This document shows, piece after piece, positions 8,441 through 16,037 of a stretch of DNA of 33,588 nucleotides (position 1 is its first letter; each line of letters begins with the position of its first letter). A model generated the notes under the pieces. The model ran no database searches. It saw only the letters and a program-made list of their open reading frames with translations, and was not told where the DNA came from. The DNA is from Candidatus Rokuibacteriota bacterium (GTDB lineage: Bacteria; Methylomirabilota; Methylomirabilia; Rokubacteriales; CSP1-6): assembly GCA_003220345.1 (NCBI GenBank), contig QHSC01000105.1:1-33588 (forward strand). The letters run 5' to 3'. A program made the translations under genes and the position numbers.

Positions 8441-11400
8441 CTACCGGGGCGCGGCGGCCGTGAGCTGGCCCAGCTCGTAGGCCGTGACCGTGCTTCCCTG
8501 GGGCCGCCGCGAGAGCGAGATGATCCTGCCTCCCGCGGGCACGACCGTGAAGGCCCGTGGGGCGCCGCCGGCCAGCCTCACGCGCGTGAGGGCGCGGGAG
8601 GAGAGGTCGACCAGGAGGACGGCGCCCTCCGGGCTCAGCAAGGCCAGGCGGCCATCCGGGCCCATCTGGAGATTACGTCCCCAGAAGGACAGCGAGCCCG
8701 CGGGCTCCACGGCGCCGCTCGAGGGGGTGACTCGCCAGAGCAGAGTCGTCCCGCGCTGCACGGACCAGCAGAGGACGGTCGACTGGTCTATCGGCGTGGC
8801 CAGGCAGGAGAGGGGCCCTCGCGAGGCCGCGAGCCGTCGCGGTCCCTCGGGCGAAAGGCGCCAGAGCTCCCACTGTGTCGGGGGCAGGGGAAGGAAGGCG
8901 AGCCAGGGTCCGGTGAGGCCAAGCATGCCGCGCGTCGACGCCCCCGGCACGCTGATCGTCGACACGACCGCGGCGTCGCTGCCGGGAGCATAGGCGACGC
9001 TGCCCGGAGGCTGCACGGCGCCGTGGGAGCGCGGCAGCGGCCACCGGCGGGTCGCGATGGCGTCCTCCCCGACCCGGCCCGAGAGTCCTATCGCGTGGCT
9101 CCACTGCCTGTCGACTCCGGCCACGGTCCACGTGCCCGCGGAGGCATCGACGGACAGGCGAGGGTTGGCGACCGGCGGCAGGACGACACGCCAGGGTGAG
9201 CTCGAGGGCTCGGTCACGTCCAGGATCTTGAGCTCGGCGGTCTTCGAGGTCGAAACGAGGATCAGCGCGCGCCCCTCGTCGAGGAATCCAAGATCGTCGC
9301 CCTCGACCGGTCGCGAGCCGCCCGAGAAGTCTCCCACGAGCATCGGCGCGCGGGCAGGCGCCTGATCGTCCGTGTCGTCGCCTTCCTCACGACCCGCCCA
9401 GGCCTGCAAGGCAAACCGCGAGCCCGACGGGGAGACGCGAAGCCCGGTGGCGATCTTGTCGAGATGGATCTGGCTGCCGGTGACGGCCTCGCGTGCCTCG
9501 CTCGTGAGCGATCGATTGGACACGCGGAGCGGGTCGCGGACGAAGCGATCGGCGAACCAGGTGGAGCCGACGAGGATCGGGAGGACGCCGAGAATCGCCA
9601 GCGTTGCCGCGCCCGCCCGCGCGCGCGGGAGCCGAACCAGGAGAAGCGCCGCCGCGCAGCCCCAGAGCGCGAGGGTGGCGCTCGGCATGGCCCGGGCTGC
9701 GTCGTGGAGTCGGGCGGCCACCGGCCCGGGCAGGGCGCTCATGACCACGGCGAGCCACGCGAGCAGGCCAAGGCCGCCCAGAGCCCCGGCCGTGAGCCCG
9801 ATGCCGACGCGGCGGCTCTCCGGCGCCTCGCGGGCGCGGGCCACTCCCAGCAAGAGGGCGCACACCCCGAGGATCCCGATCGCGAGCCACGCCAGCCCGA
9901 TCTCGCTGCGTGGCGCGCTCGGTCCGTAGGCCGGGGCCCAGGCGGCCCATCCGGACTGGTCGATCAGACCCGCGAACCAGAGACCGGCTTGAGCGCTGGC
10001 CGTGACTCCCAGCGCGACGAGGGCGGCCGGGTTCTGGCGAAAGGCGGCGATCAGGCCGGGAAGCATGAGGGTGGCGACGTGGGCGGAGAACACCGTGACC
10101 GCGAGGAGGCACGCGCTGAGGGCGCTCGCGATGAAGCCGTGATGCACGGATCCTCGACGGCCCCGGGTAAGGCGCGCGTCCACGCGGTCGAGGGCGGCCT
10201 GCACGCGCCCGACGTCCTCTTCGCGGAGTGGAAGGGAGTGCGTGGTCCCGTCTCGCTCGATGGCCACGAGGGCGAGCGTCCCGCCCGCCCCGGCTGTGGC
10301 CACGCGAAGACTGATCAGCTCGCTGTACCGGAGGACACGCGCGGACGCCGCGGCTTCGCGAACGGCGGCGGGCTCGTGTGGCGTCTCCGGGGGGACCCCG
10401 TCGAGCCACTCGATGCGCTCGGGACCCAGGATCACGAACCGGTCCGGAACACGGCCGGCGACCACGACGGGCGCGGCGAGGGGAGGCGACGGGATGCCCG
10501 CGGCCGCCTCGATGGCCTGGATACGCCGGGCGAGGCTCGGGTGGCTCGCCGTGCGCTCCATCTCGAGCGGCCAGCGGCGGGGCAGCCGCGTCAGCGCGTG
10601 GAGCTTGGTCAGCGCGCGCGCGAGGGCGGGGCCGTCGCCGCAGAGCTCGACGGCGCGCCGGTCGCTCTCGGCCTCGTGCGCCTGGTGCCGCGATATGCGC
10701 ACGGACAGGGTCAGCCAGATCAGGAAGAACCAGATGCCGGGAATCCAGCTCTGCAGCCCGAGGTCTATGGAATGAATGACCACGGGCGCCGCCACCACGC
10801 CGACGAGCACGATGAGCCACTGCGCGAGCAGCATGAAGAGACAGCGGCGGCGGTCGTAATGCTCGAGGTGGGCGACCTCGTGGGCGAAGATGGCCGCGAT
10901 CTCGTCCCGGTCGAAGAGATCGAGGAGGGTGTCGCTCATGAGGACGGCCGAGCCGCGCACGGAGGGCAAGGCGAGCGCGCTCACCCAGCGACCCCCGCGC
11001 GGTCCCGCGTGGTAGAGGCCGGGAGCCTTGGCGCGGGAGCGCGCGAGAATCTCCTCGAACGCGGGCTGCAGATCGGATCGATCGAGCCGACGCGCGCCGA
11101 TGAGGGCGCGGAAGATCGCCGCGAACCAGAGGCTCCAGGCGAGCAGGACTGCGGCCAGGGCGGCGATGGTGAGCCAGGAGCCTCCGGCCCATTCCACGAT
11201 GGAGGGCGCGGCGGCCACGAGTGTCCAGAAGCCGCCCGAGGCAATGCCGAGGCGCAGCGCCCAGGCGAGATACGAGGGGAGTCTCCAGCTCTCGTCGAAG
11301 AGCGCGCGGCGCGAGGCGAACGACCCCGTGAGCAAGGCGAGGAGCCCGGGAGCCAGCATCCAGAGCGCACCGCCGGGCAGGAAGAGCTGCCCCGCCCAGC

Positions 11401-11554
11401 AGATGCCGGCGGCCTGGGCGAGTCTGGTCCGTCGGGCCATGAGGCGCTCGGGGAGGGCGGGATCGTCGCGAAGGGGGATGAGCCGGCGGCCGGTCCACCA
11501 TGCGGCGATCCCGGGAAGGAGCACGACGGCAAAGGCGACGGCGCTCGAGCCCAT
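8441..11554 (-). CDS. large multi-pass M48-family metallopeptidase with C-terminal soluble domain
   Basis: A 1037-residue membrane protein. The zinc site is HEVAH at residues 225-229, with the third ligand in EAESD (Glu294), as in M48 (HtpX/Ste24-like) peptidases. Four or five hydrophobic helices precede the catalytic region and two follow it (about 240-287). A soluble insert (about 360-470) leads to another run of helices (about 480-690). The last 300 or so residues are soluble and rich in short beta-like repeats containing W and G (for example PSGSRFALQAWAG, PDGRLALLSPEG), suggesting a beta-propeller. Typical M48 proteases are only 280-450 residues, so this is a substantial extension. The role is presumably membrane-protein quality control or signalling; substrates are unknown. 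Confidence 0.82.
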   Translation of the reverse strand: MGSSAVAFAVVLLPGIAAWWTGRRLIPLRDDPALPERLMARRTRLAQAAGICWAGQLFLPGGALWMLAPGLLALLTGSFASRRALFDESWRLPSYLAWALRLGIASGGFWTLVAAAPSIVEWAGGSWLTIAALAAVLLAWSLWFAAIFRALIGARRLDRSDLQPAFEEILARSRAKAPGLYHAGPRGGRWVSALALPSVRGSAVLMSDTLLDLFDRDEIAAIFAHEVAHLEHYDRRRCLFMLLAQWLIVLVGVVAAPVVIHSIDLGLQSWIPGIWFFLIWLTLSVRISRHQAHEAESDRRAVELCGDGPALARALTKLHALTRLPRRWPLEMERTASHPSLARRIQAIEAAAGIPSPPLAAPVVVAGRVPDRFVILGPERIEWLDGVPPETPHEPAAVREAAASARVLRYSELISLRVATAGAGGTLALVAIERDGTTHSLPLREEDVGRVQAALDRVDARLTRGRRGSVHHGFIASALSACLLAVTVFSAHVATLMLPGLIAAFRQNPAALVALGVTASAQAGLWFAGLIDQSGWAAWAPAYGPSAPRSEIGLAWLAIGILGVCALLLGVARAREAPESRRVGIGLTAGALGGLGLLAWLAVVMSALPGPVAARLHDAARAMPSATLALWGCAAALLLVRLPRARAGAATLAILGVLPILVGSTWFADRFVRDPLRVSNRSLTSEAREAVTGSQIHLDKIATGLRVSPSGSRFALQAWAGREEGDDTDDQAPARAPMLVGDFSGGSRPVEGDDLGFLDEGRALILVSTSKTAELKILDVTEPSSSPWRVVLPPVANPRLSVDASAGTWTVAGVDRQWSHAIGLSGRVGEDAIATRRWPLPRSHGAVQPPGSVAYAPGSDAAVVSTISVPGASTRGMLGLTGPWLAFLPLPPTQWELWRLSPEGPRRLAASRGPLSCLATPIDQSTVLCWSVQRGTTLLWRVTPSSGAVEPAGSLSFWGRNLQMGPDGRLALLSPEGAVLLVDLSSRALTRVRLAGGAPRAFTVVPAGGRIISLSRRPQGSTVTAYELGQLTAAAPR

Positions 11555-11559
11555 GGGTC

Positions 11560-11565
11560 ATCGTA
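11560..11565 (-). promoter_or_regulatory. -10-like box TACGAT before the large M48 gene
   Basis: TACGAT on the minus strand ends 5 nt before the ATG at 11554, with no Shine-Dalgarno sequence. It matches the TANNNT pattern of the other candidate leaderless starts in this window. No -35 hexamer is convincing. Confidence 0.25.
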
Positions 11566-11619
11566 GCAAGGCAATCCGCCGCGGCCGATGCGCTATCTGC
11601 CCGGTTTGGAAATCCGCGA

Positions 11620-11756
11620 TTTGCCTCCGCGGAATCACCCCGGGCGCTACCTTGGGCCTTCTCGACAGGGCCCTCCAGGAGAAGAGCAAGGGCCGGATGA
11701 AGATCGAGCTCCACATCGACAACTCACTCGCCGAGGGCGCGCACCTCGAGGGTTGA
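11620..11756 (+). pseudogene. possible relic of a TRAP-type solute-binding protein (DctP-like)
   Basis: The last 33 codons before a stop at 11754-11756 read GLLDRALQEKSKGRMKIELH and continue IDNSLAEGA. This resembles the N-terminal segment of DctP-type TRAP receptors, where an E-K-S-x-G-R-x-K-I-E pattern is followed by a hydrophobic strand and a Q/S-L-G. A preceding stretch in another frame (FASAESPRALPWAF) could be its upstream continuation. No signal peptide, start codon or remaining 300 residues are present, so if genuine it is a decayed fragment. The match is short and made by eye. Confidence 0.3.
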
Positions 11757-11783
11757 GCCCCCTGCGGGTCACCCCTTCAGAGC

Positions 11784-12785
11784 TCAGTCGATCATCAGGA
11801 CCGCGGTGGCTTCGACGTCGGAGGTCTTGATGTCGACGAGCGCGCGATTGGCCTCCGACAGCGGGTAGCGGGTCACGCGAGGGCGGATGGGGATGGCGGC
11901 CGCCTCGGCGAGCAACGCGTCGCCATCGGCACGCGTGTTGGCGGTGACGCTGCAGAGTGTCTTCTCCCAGAAGAGATGCTGCTCGTAGGCCATGGCAGGC
12001 ACGTCCGTCATGTGGATGCCCGCCAGCGCGACGGTGCCGCCCTTGTCGACGGCGCGCAGGGCGACGGGGACGAGGCTGCCCACCGGAGCGAACACGATGG
12101 CGCCGTCGAGCGCAGCGGGGAGGGTATCGCCCGGCGCGCCCGCCCACGCGGCGCCGAGAGCGAGGGCCAGGCGCTGTCGCGCCGGCTCCCGCGTCAGGAC
12201 GTGGACCGCGCAGCCCCAGCTCCGCGCCACCTGCAGCGTGATGTGCGCCGAGGAGCCGAAGCCGTAGAGGCCGAGGCGGCCCCCGCGCGGCACCCGGCTG
12301 CGGAGGAGCGCGCGGTAGCCGATGATACCCGCGCAGAGGAGGGGCGTGGCTTCCGCATCGTCGAAGGCCGCGGGGATCGCGTACGCGAAGGACTCGGGCG
12401 CGCAGCAATACTCGGCATAGCCGCCGTCGTGGGTCCAGCCCGTGTACGTTGCCTCGCCGCAGAGGTTCTCGCGGGCGGAGACGCAGAAGCGGCAGCGCCC
12501 GCACGTCGAGCGAAGCCAGGCGACGCCGACGCGATCGCCGACCTCGAACCGGCTCGCGCCGGCGCCGCGCGCGTGCACGCGTCCCACGACCTGGTGACCC
12601 GGAATGACGGGCAGCCTGCGTGGGGGGAGATCGCCCTCGACCACATGGATGTCCGTCCGGCACGCCGCGCAGGCCGTCACGCGCACGCGGATCTCTCCGG
12701 GGCCGGGCTCGGGCACGGGCGGGTCCGCCCAGGCGAGCGGAGAGGTCTCGACGGGAGCCTGAGCCGACAGGACCATGGCGCGCAT
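11784..12785 (-). CDS. zinc-dependent alcohol dehydrogenase (MDR superfamily)
   Basis: A 333-residue medium-chain dehydrogenase. CAACRTD carries the first catalytic zinc Cys, GHQVVGRV the histidine, and CGRCRFCVSARENLC the four structural-zinc cysteines (C-x2-C-x2-C-x7-C). The nucleotide-binding turn is LYGFGSSAH, a variant of G-x-G-x-x-G, followed by a basic HVLTREPARQ segment. It looks closest to the subgroup of zinc-binding ADHs often annotated as alcohol dehydrogenase AdhA-like. ATG 12785 is chosen over the GTG at 12803 because GGGAGA lies at normal distance upstream. The gene appears monocistronic and divergent from the sirtuin operon. Substrate is not inferable. Confidence 0.88.
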   Translation of the reverse strand: MRAMVLSAQAPVETSPLAWADPPVPEPGPGEIRVRVTACAACRTDIHVVEGDLPPRRLPVIPGHQVVGRVHARGAGASRFEVGDRVGVAWLRSTCGRCRFCVSARENLCGEATYTGWTHDGGYAEYCCAPESFAYAIPAAFDDAEATPLLCAGIIGYRALLRSRVPRGGRLGLYGFGSSAHITLQVARSWGCAVHVLTREPARQRLALALGAAWAGAPGDTLPAALDGAIVFAPVGSLVPVALRAVDKGGTVALAGIHMTDVPAMAYEQHLFWEKTLCSVTANTRADGDALLAEAAAIPIRPRVTRYPLSEANRALVDIKTSDVEATAVLMID

Positions 12786-12874
12786 CGCTTCGGATTCTCC
12801 CACGCCCCGTATGGCTTGCGAGGTCGCCTGAGGCCGGGGTAGGCTTGGGGCGCCTCGGACGGGCTCGAAGCTAC

Positions 12875-12901
12875 TTGGAGGCTACTTATTGGAGGCTATT
12901 T
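12875..12901. repeat. two tandem copies of a 13-bp sequence
   Basis: TTGGAGGCTACTT (12875-12887) and TTGGAGGCTATTT (12889-12901) are near-identical with a 14-bp period, preceded by a further partial copy CTACTT. They lie between the divergent alcohol dehydrogenase and sirtuin genes, about 100 bp before the sirtuin start. Helically non-phased repeats could be a binding site or a slippage product. Confidence 0.5.
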
Positions 12902-12948
12902 AAAGGACGGGCCCCTGAACCGACCGAGCGATAGTTAATGCCAAGCCT

Positions 12949-12999
12949 ATGCCGAAGCCATACAAGTCACTGAAAAGGAAGGTCAAGCTCCTGGCGTGA
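12949..12999 (+). CDS. possible 16-residue basic leader peptide
   Basis: ATG at 12949 opens the short frame MPKPYKSLKRKVKLLA, with six Lys or Arg residues, whose TGA overlaps the GTG start of the sirtuin gene in a GTGA junction. The same junction joins two certain gene pairs in this window. No ribosome-binding site is clear and the peptide may be spurious; the sequence AAGGAAGG inside it probably serves as the sirtuin ribosome-binding site. Confidence 0.2.
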   Translation: MPKPYKSLKRKVKLLA

Positions 13000-13775
13000 C
13001 CGATCCATTGACGATGGCCGCTGACTGGGTCTGCTCGGCCGAGCGCACGGTGGTCTTCACGGGCGCCGGGATGAGCACCGAGTCAGGCATTCCGGACTTC
13101 CGGAGTCCCGGGGGGATCTGGGATCGCTTCGATCCCGCGGAGTTCACGTTCCAGAATTTCATGGGATCCGAGGAAGGCCGTCGTCGCTACTGGGAGCTCG
13201 GCCGCATGGTCTATCCCGTCCTGCGCGGGGCCGAGCCCAATCCCGGCCATTTCGCCGTGGCCAAGCTCTGGCAGCTCGGGAGGCTCGACTGCGTCATCAC
13301 CCAGAACATCGACAACCTCCATCAGCGGGCTGGGCTGCCCGCCGAGCGCGTCATCGAGCTGCATGGAAGCGCCATGCGCGCGCGATGCCTGGACTGTGAT
13401 CGGCCCTACGATCGCGCCCAGATCCAGGACTGGCTCGAGGCGGGCGTCTCCGTGCCCATCTGCGACCCGCCGTGCGGCGGTGTGATCAAGCCGCGCACCA
13501 TCATGTTCGGAGAGGCCATGCCGAGCGAGGAGACCGAAGAGGCGGAGCGACGCTCTCGGGCGGCCGACCTCTTCATCGTGGTCGGCTCCTCGCTCGTGGT
13601 CTATCCCGCCGCCCACATGCCCGTCCACGCCAAGCGGGCCGGTGCGCGTCTCGTCATCGTCAACCGGACGGCGACGCCCCAGGATGCCGAGGCGGATCTT
13701 CTCATCCCGGGCAGCGCGGCAGAGACGCTGGCGGGCATCGCCGAGCGTGTTCACCATCGGGTCGCTCTCTCGTAA
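12996..13775 (+). CDS. sirtuin, NAD+-dependent protein deacylase
   Basis: A 259-residue Sir2-family protein that removes acyl groups from lysines using NAD+. The NAD motifs are GAGMSTESGIPDFRS (residues 23-37) and TQNIDNLHQ (102-110); the catalytic His123 is in ELHGS, and VVGSSL and IVNRT complete the Rossmann part. The zinc site has Cys131, Cys134, Cys156 and Cys160: the second pair is C-x3-C (CDPPC) instead of the usual C-x2-C. GTG 12996 is preferred because AAGGAAGG lies upstream; ATG 13014 is an alternative that leaves all motifs intact. It begins a co-directional run with a FAH-type hydratase, a CoA-type Nudix and a crotonase, so acyl-protein or acyl-CoA homeostasis is a reasonable but unproven theme. 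Confidence 0.92.
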   Translation: MTDPLTMAADWVCSAERTVVFTGAGMSTESGIPDFRSPGGIWDRFDPAEFTFQNFMGSEEGRRRYWELGRMVYPVLRGAEPNPGHFAVAKLWQLGRLDCVITQNIDNLHQRAGLPAERVIELHGSAMRARCLDCDRPYDRAQIQDWLEAGVSVPICDPPCGGVIKPRTIMFGEAMPSEETEEAERRSRAADLFIVVGSSLVVYPAAHMPVHAKRAGARLVIVNRTATPQDAEADLLIPGSAAETLAGIAERVHHRVALS

Positions 13776-13809
13776 ACCTTTTCACCCTTCTTCCCGCCAG
13801 GAGCCGCCC

Positions 13810-14586
13810 ATGCCTATCGCCGTGAGCGATGCCGTCGAGCGCCTCGTCAAGAACCGCGCGACGCTTCAGACCATGTCCCCCCTGTCCGAGTCCGCCTCCG
13901 ATCTCTCCGTCGAGACGGCGTACAGGATTCAGCGCGCCCTCGAGGCCAAGCTCGTCGAGGGCGGAGACCGCGTGGTCGGCTGGAAGGCCGGCTTCACGAA
14001 CGCTTCCCTGCAGGAGAGCTACGGGGTGAAGGAGCCCGTGCTGGGCTTCCTCCTGGGCTCGGGCGTCTTCGCCAGCGGCGACGCCGTGCCCATCTCGCGC
14101 TTCGCCGCTGTCGGGCTGGAAGTGGAGATGGCCTTTCTCATGAAGGCCGATCTCGCGGGGCCGGGCGTGACAGCCGTCTCGGCGCTCCTCGCCGTGGAAG
14201 GCGCCATGCCGGCGTTCGAGCTGATCGACTTCCGGATCTCCGGCAAGCCGCGGGCGAGCGACGTCATCGCCGACGGGGTCCTCGCCAATGCCATCGTGCT
14301 GGGACGGCCGGTCGTTCCCGTGACGGGGCTGGATCTCTCGCTGGAGGGCGTGGTGTACGAGGAGAACGGCGAGCGTGTCGCCACCGCGGCCGCGGCGGAG
14401 GTCCTGGGCAATCCGCTCAACTCGCTGGCCTGGCTCGCCAACGCGCTCGGCGGCCAGGGGGGCAAGCTCAGGGCGGGAGACATCGTCATGACGGGCTCGA
14501 TCTCGAAGGTCTTCCGCCCCAAGGCCGGCGACTCCGCCCGCGCATCCTTCACCCGTCTCGGCTCGGTCTCCTGCCGCTTTGTCTAG
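13810..14586 (+). CDS. 2-keto-4-pentenoate hydratase-like protein (FAH/MhpD family)
   Basis: A 258-residue protein of the fumarylacetoacetate-hydrolase fold, MhpD-like branch (hydratases or decarboxylases acting on 2-oxo acids from aromatic meta-cleavage). The metal-binding E-x-E pair is Glu104/Glu106 in VGLEVEMAF and the third acidic ligand is Glu137 in PAFELIDFR. GWKAGFTN (residues 58-65) and the late GDIVMTGSI segment are also typical. CAGGAG lies 5 nt before ATG 13810. It is 34 bp after the sirtuin stop, so probably co-transcribed. No ring-cleavage dioxygenase is in the window, so an aromatic pathway is not supported locally and the exact reaction is uncertain. Confidence 0.82.
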   Translation: MPIAVSDAVERLVKNRATLQTMSPLSESASDLSVETAYRIQRALEAKLVEGGDRVVGWKAGFTNASLQESYGVKEPVLGFLLGSGVFASGDAVPISRFAAVGLEVEMAFLMKADLAGPGVTAVSALLAVEGAMPAFELIDFRISGKPRASDVIADGVLANAIVLGRPVVPVTGLDLSLEGVVYEENGERVATAAAAEVLGNPLNSLAWLANALGGQGGKLRAGDIVMTGSISKVFRPKAGDSARASFTRLGSVSCRFV

Positions 14587-14645
14587 GGTCTCGTTCGAGC
14601 GCGCGGAGTGTCGCGGGCCCGCCCGGAACGGCCAAGCGCGCTAGC

Positions 14646-15245
14646 GTGGAATTCTCCGAGCTCAAGCGGCGGCTCGACGCGGCCCTCAGCCGCCGGCCGC
14701 GCCGGGAGCTTTCGCGAAGCGATCTGATCTCGGCGGCGGTGCTCTTGCCGATCACCGCCCACCCGCCGGAGGCGGGCGAGCCTCACATACTCTTCACCAA
14801 GAAATCGGCGGACGTGCCGCATCATAAGGGGCAGTTCTCGTTTCCCGGCGGCATCGTGGAAGAGCGGGACGGCTCCCGCGTGGAGACGGCCTTGCGAGAG
14901 GCGTGGGAGGAGATCAGGCTGCCGCCGGACGCCGTCGAGGTGCTGGGACTCCTCGACGATACCGCGACGCGCGCGACGCCGTTCATCATCACACCGGTCG
15001 TCGGGATCGTCACCCGCGACGTGAAGTTCCAGGCCGATGGCCGGGAGATCGAGCGAGTGCTGGAGGTGCCCCTCGAGACGCTTCGGGATCCGAACATCTT
15101 CCGCACCGAGCTCTGGGAGCGTGAGGGGACACCGCATCCCGTTCACTTCTTCACGGTGACCGTCGAGGACGTCATCTGGGGCGCGACGGCCCGCATCCTC
15201 AAGCAGTTCCTCGATGTGGTCGAGGGGCGCGAGGAGGAGTCGTGA
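14646..15245 (+). CDS. Nudix hydrolase, CoA-pyrophosphatase type
   Basis: A 199-residue Nudix enzyme. The segment HHKGQFSFPGG (residues 59-69) directly before the Nudix box is the signature that separates the CoA/acyl-CoA pyrophosphatase group (NUDT7/YeaB-like) from other Nudix proteins. The box continues through TALREAWEEIRL (81-92), with the REUxEE metal-binding core. Such enzymes cleave CoA or acyl-CoA into 3',5'-ADP and phosphopantetheine derivatives. The start is GTG 14646, because homology begins at once; no strong ribosome-binding site is visible. Its stop overlaps the next GTG (GTGA), indicating translational coupling to the crotonase. Confidence 0.87.
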   Translation: MEFSELKRRLDAALSRRPRRELSRSDLISAAVLLPITAHPPEAGEPHILFTKKSADVPHHKGQFSFPGGIVEERDGSRVETALREAWEEIRLPPDAVEVLGLLDDTATRATPFIITPVVGIVTRDVKFQADGREIERVLEVPLETLRDPNIFRTELWEREGTPHPVHFFTVTVEDVIWGATARILKQFLDVVEGREEES

Positions 15246-16023
15246 CGTGCGAGACCCTGCTCGTGACGGTGGCCGGCGGCGTCGCCTCGGTGACCCTGAA
15301 CCGGCCCGAGGTCAGGAATGCCTTGAGTGCGACCATGATCGGGGAGCTCGAGCAGGCCTTGAGCGCTTTGGAGGCCGATCCAGGGGCGCGGGTCATCGTG
15401 CTGGCGGGAGCGGGGGACAGGGCCTTCTGCGCAGGCGCCGATCTCAAAGGCATGGGCGAGCGCGGCACGACGCTGCAGGCGCGCGAGTCCTTCGGGGGGC
15501 TCGCGCGCATCCTCGAGGCCATGGCGCGCATGACGACGCCCCTCGTGGCCAAAGTGCACGGCTTCGCGCTCGCGGGCGGCTGCGGCCTCGCGGCCGGCTG
15601 TGACATCGTCATCGCCTCGGACGATGCCGTCTTCGGCCTGCCCGAGATCAAGGTCGGCCTCCTGCCCCTCATCGTGATGGCGCCCATCCTGAGGTCCGTC
15701 GGGCGCAAGCGCGGCATGCTCATGATCCTCTCCGGCGAGCAGGTCTCCGCCCGCGAAGCGTTCGACATGGGCCTGGTGAGCCGGGTCGTCCCGCGCGTAG
15801 AGCTCGACGCGGCGGTGGACGCGCTGGCGCGCACTCTCGCGGGCTACTCGCCGACCGCCTCGGGCTCGCCAAGGAGGCGGCGACGACGGCCACGGGCCTC
15901 GAGTACAGCGCCGCCCTCCGCTACCTGCGTGAGATGCTCACCCTGGTGGCGATGTCGGACGACGCCAAGGAAGGCATTGCCGCGTTCTTCGAGAAGCGGC
16001 CACCCCGCTGGTCGGGACGATAG
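15242..16023 (+). CDS. enoyl-CoA hydratase/isomerase-family protein, frameshifted as sequenced
   Basis: A crotonase-fold protein of about 260 residues if one frameshift is repaired. The first frame gives VTLNRPEVRNALS, AGAGDRAFCAGADL (oxyanion hole) and VHGFALAGGCGLAAGCDI, then leaves the family sequence at about 15857-15861 (GGCTACTCGCCGACCGCCTC). From there the +1 frame carries the proper C-terminus (LGLAKEAATTATGLEYSAAL through FFEKRPPRWSGR) to TAG 16021-16023. One missing C in GCC(C)TC would explain it. Unusually, Gly occupies the place of the first catalytic Glu (GGCG versus GGCE), while the second Glu is kept (LPEIKVGL). Either a sequencing slip or a real inactivation is possible. The TAG overlaps the AGGAGG of the FecR-like gene. 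Confidence 0.78.
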
Positions 16024-16037
16024 GAGGTGGAGAATCC

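Noticed and set aside
9464..11566. Very long open frame on the plus strand opposite the M48 gene
   Set aside because: Its translation is Gly/Arg/Glu-rich with no recognisable domain, as expected for the antisense frame of a GC-rich gene. The minus strand encodes the HEVAH protease.
12786..12995. Possible tRNA or small RNA between alcohol dehydrogenase and sirtuin genes
   Set aside because: No cloverleaf, T-loop or terminator was found; only short direct repeats are present.
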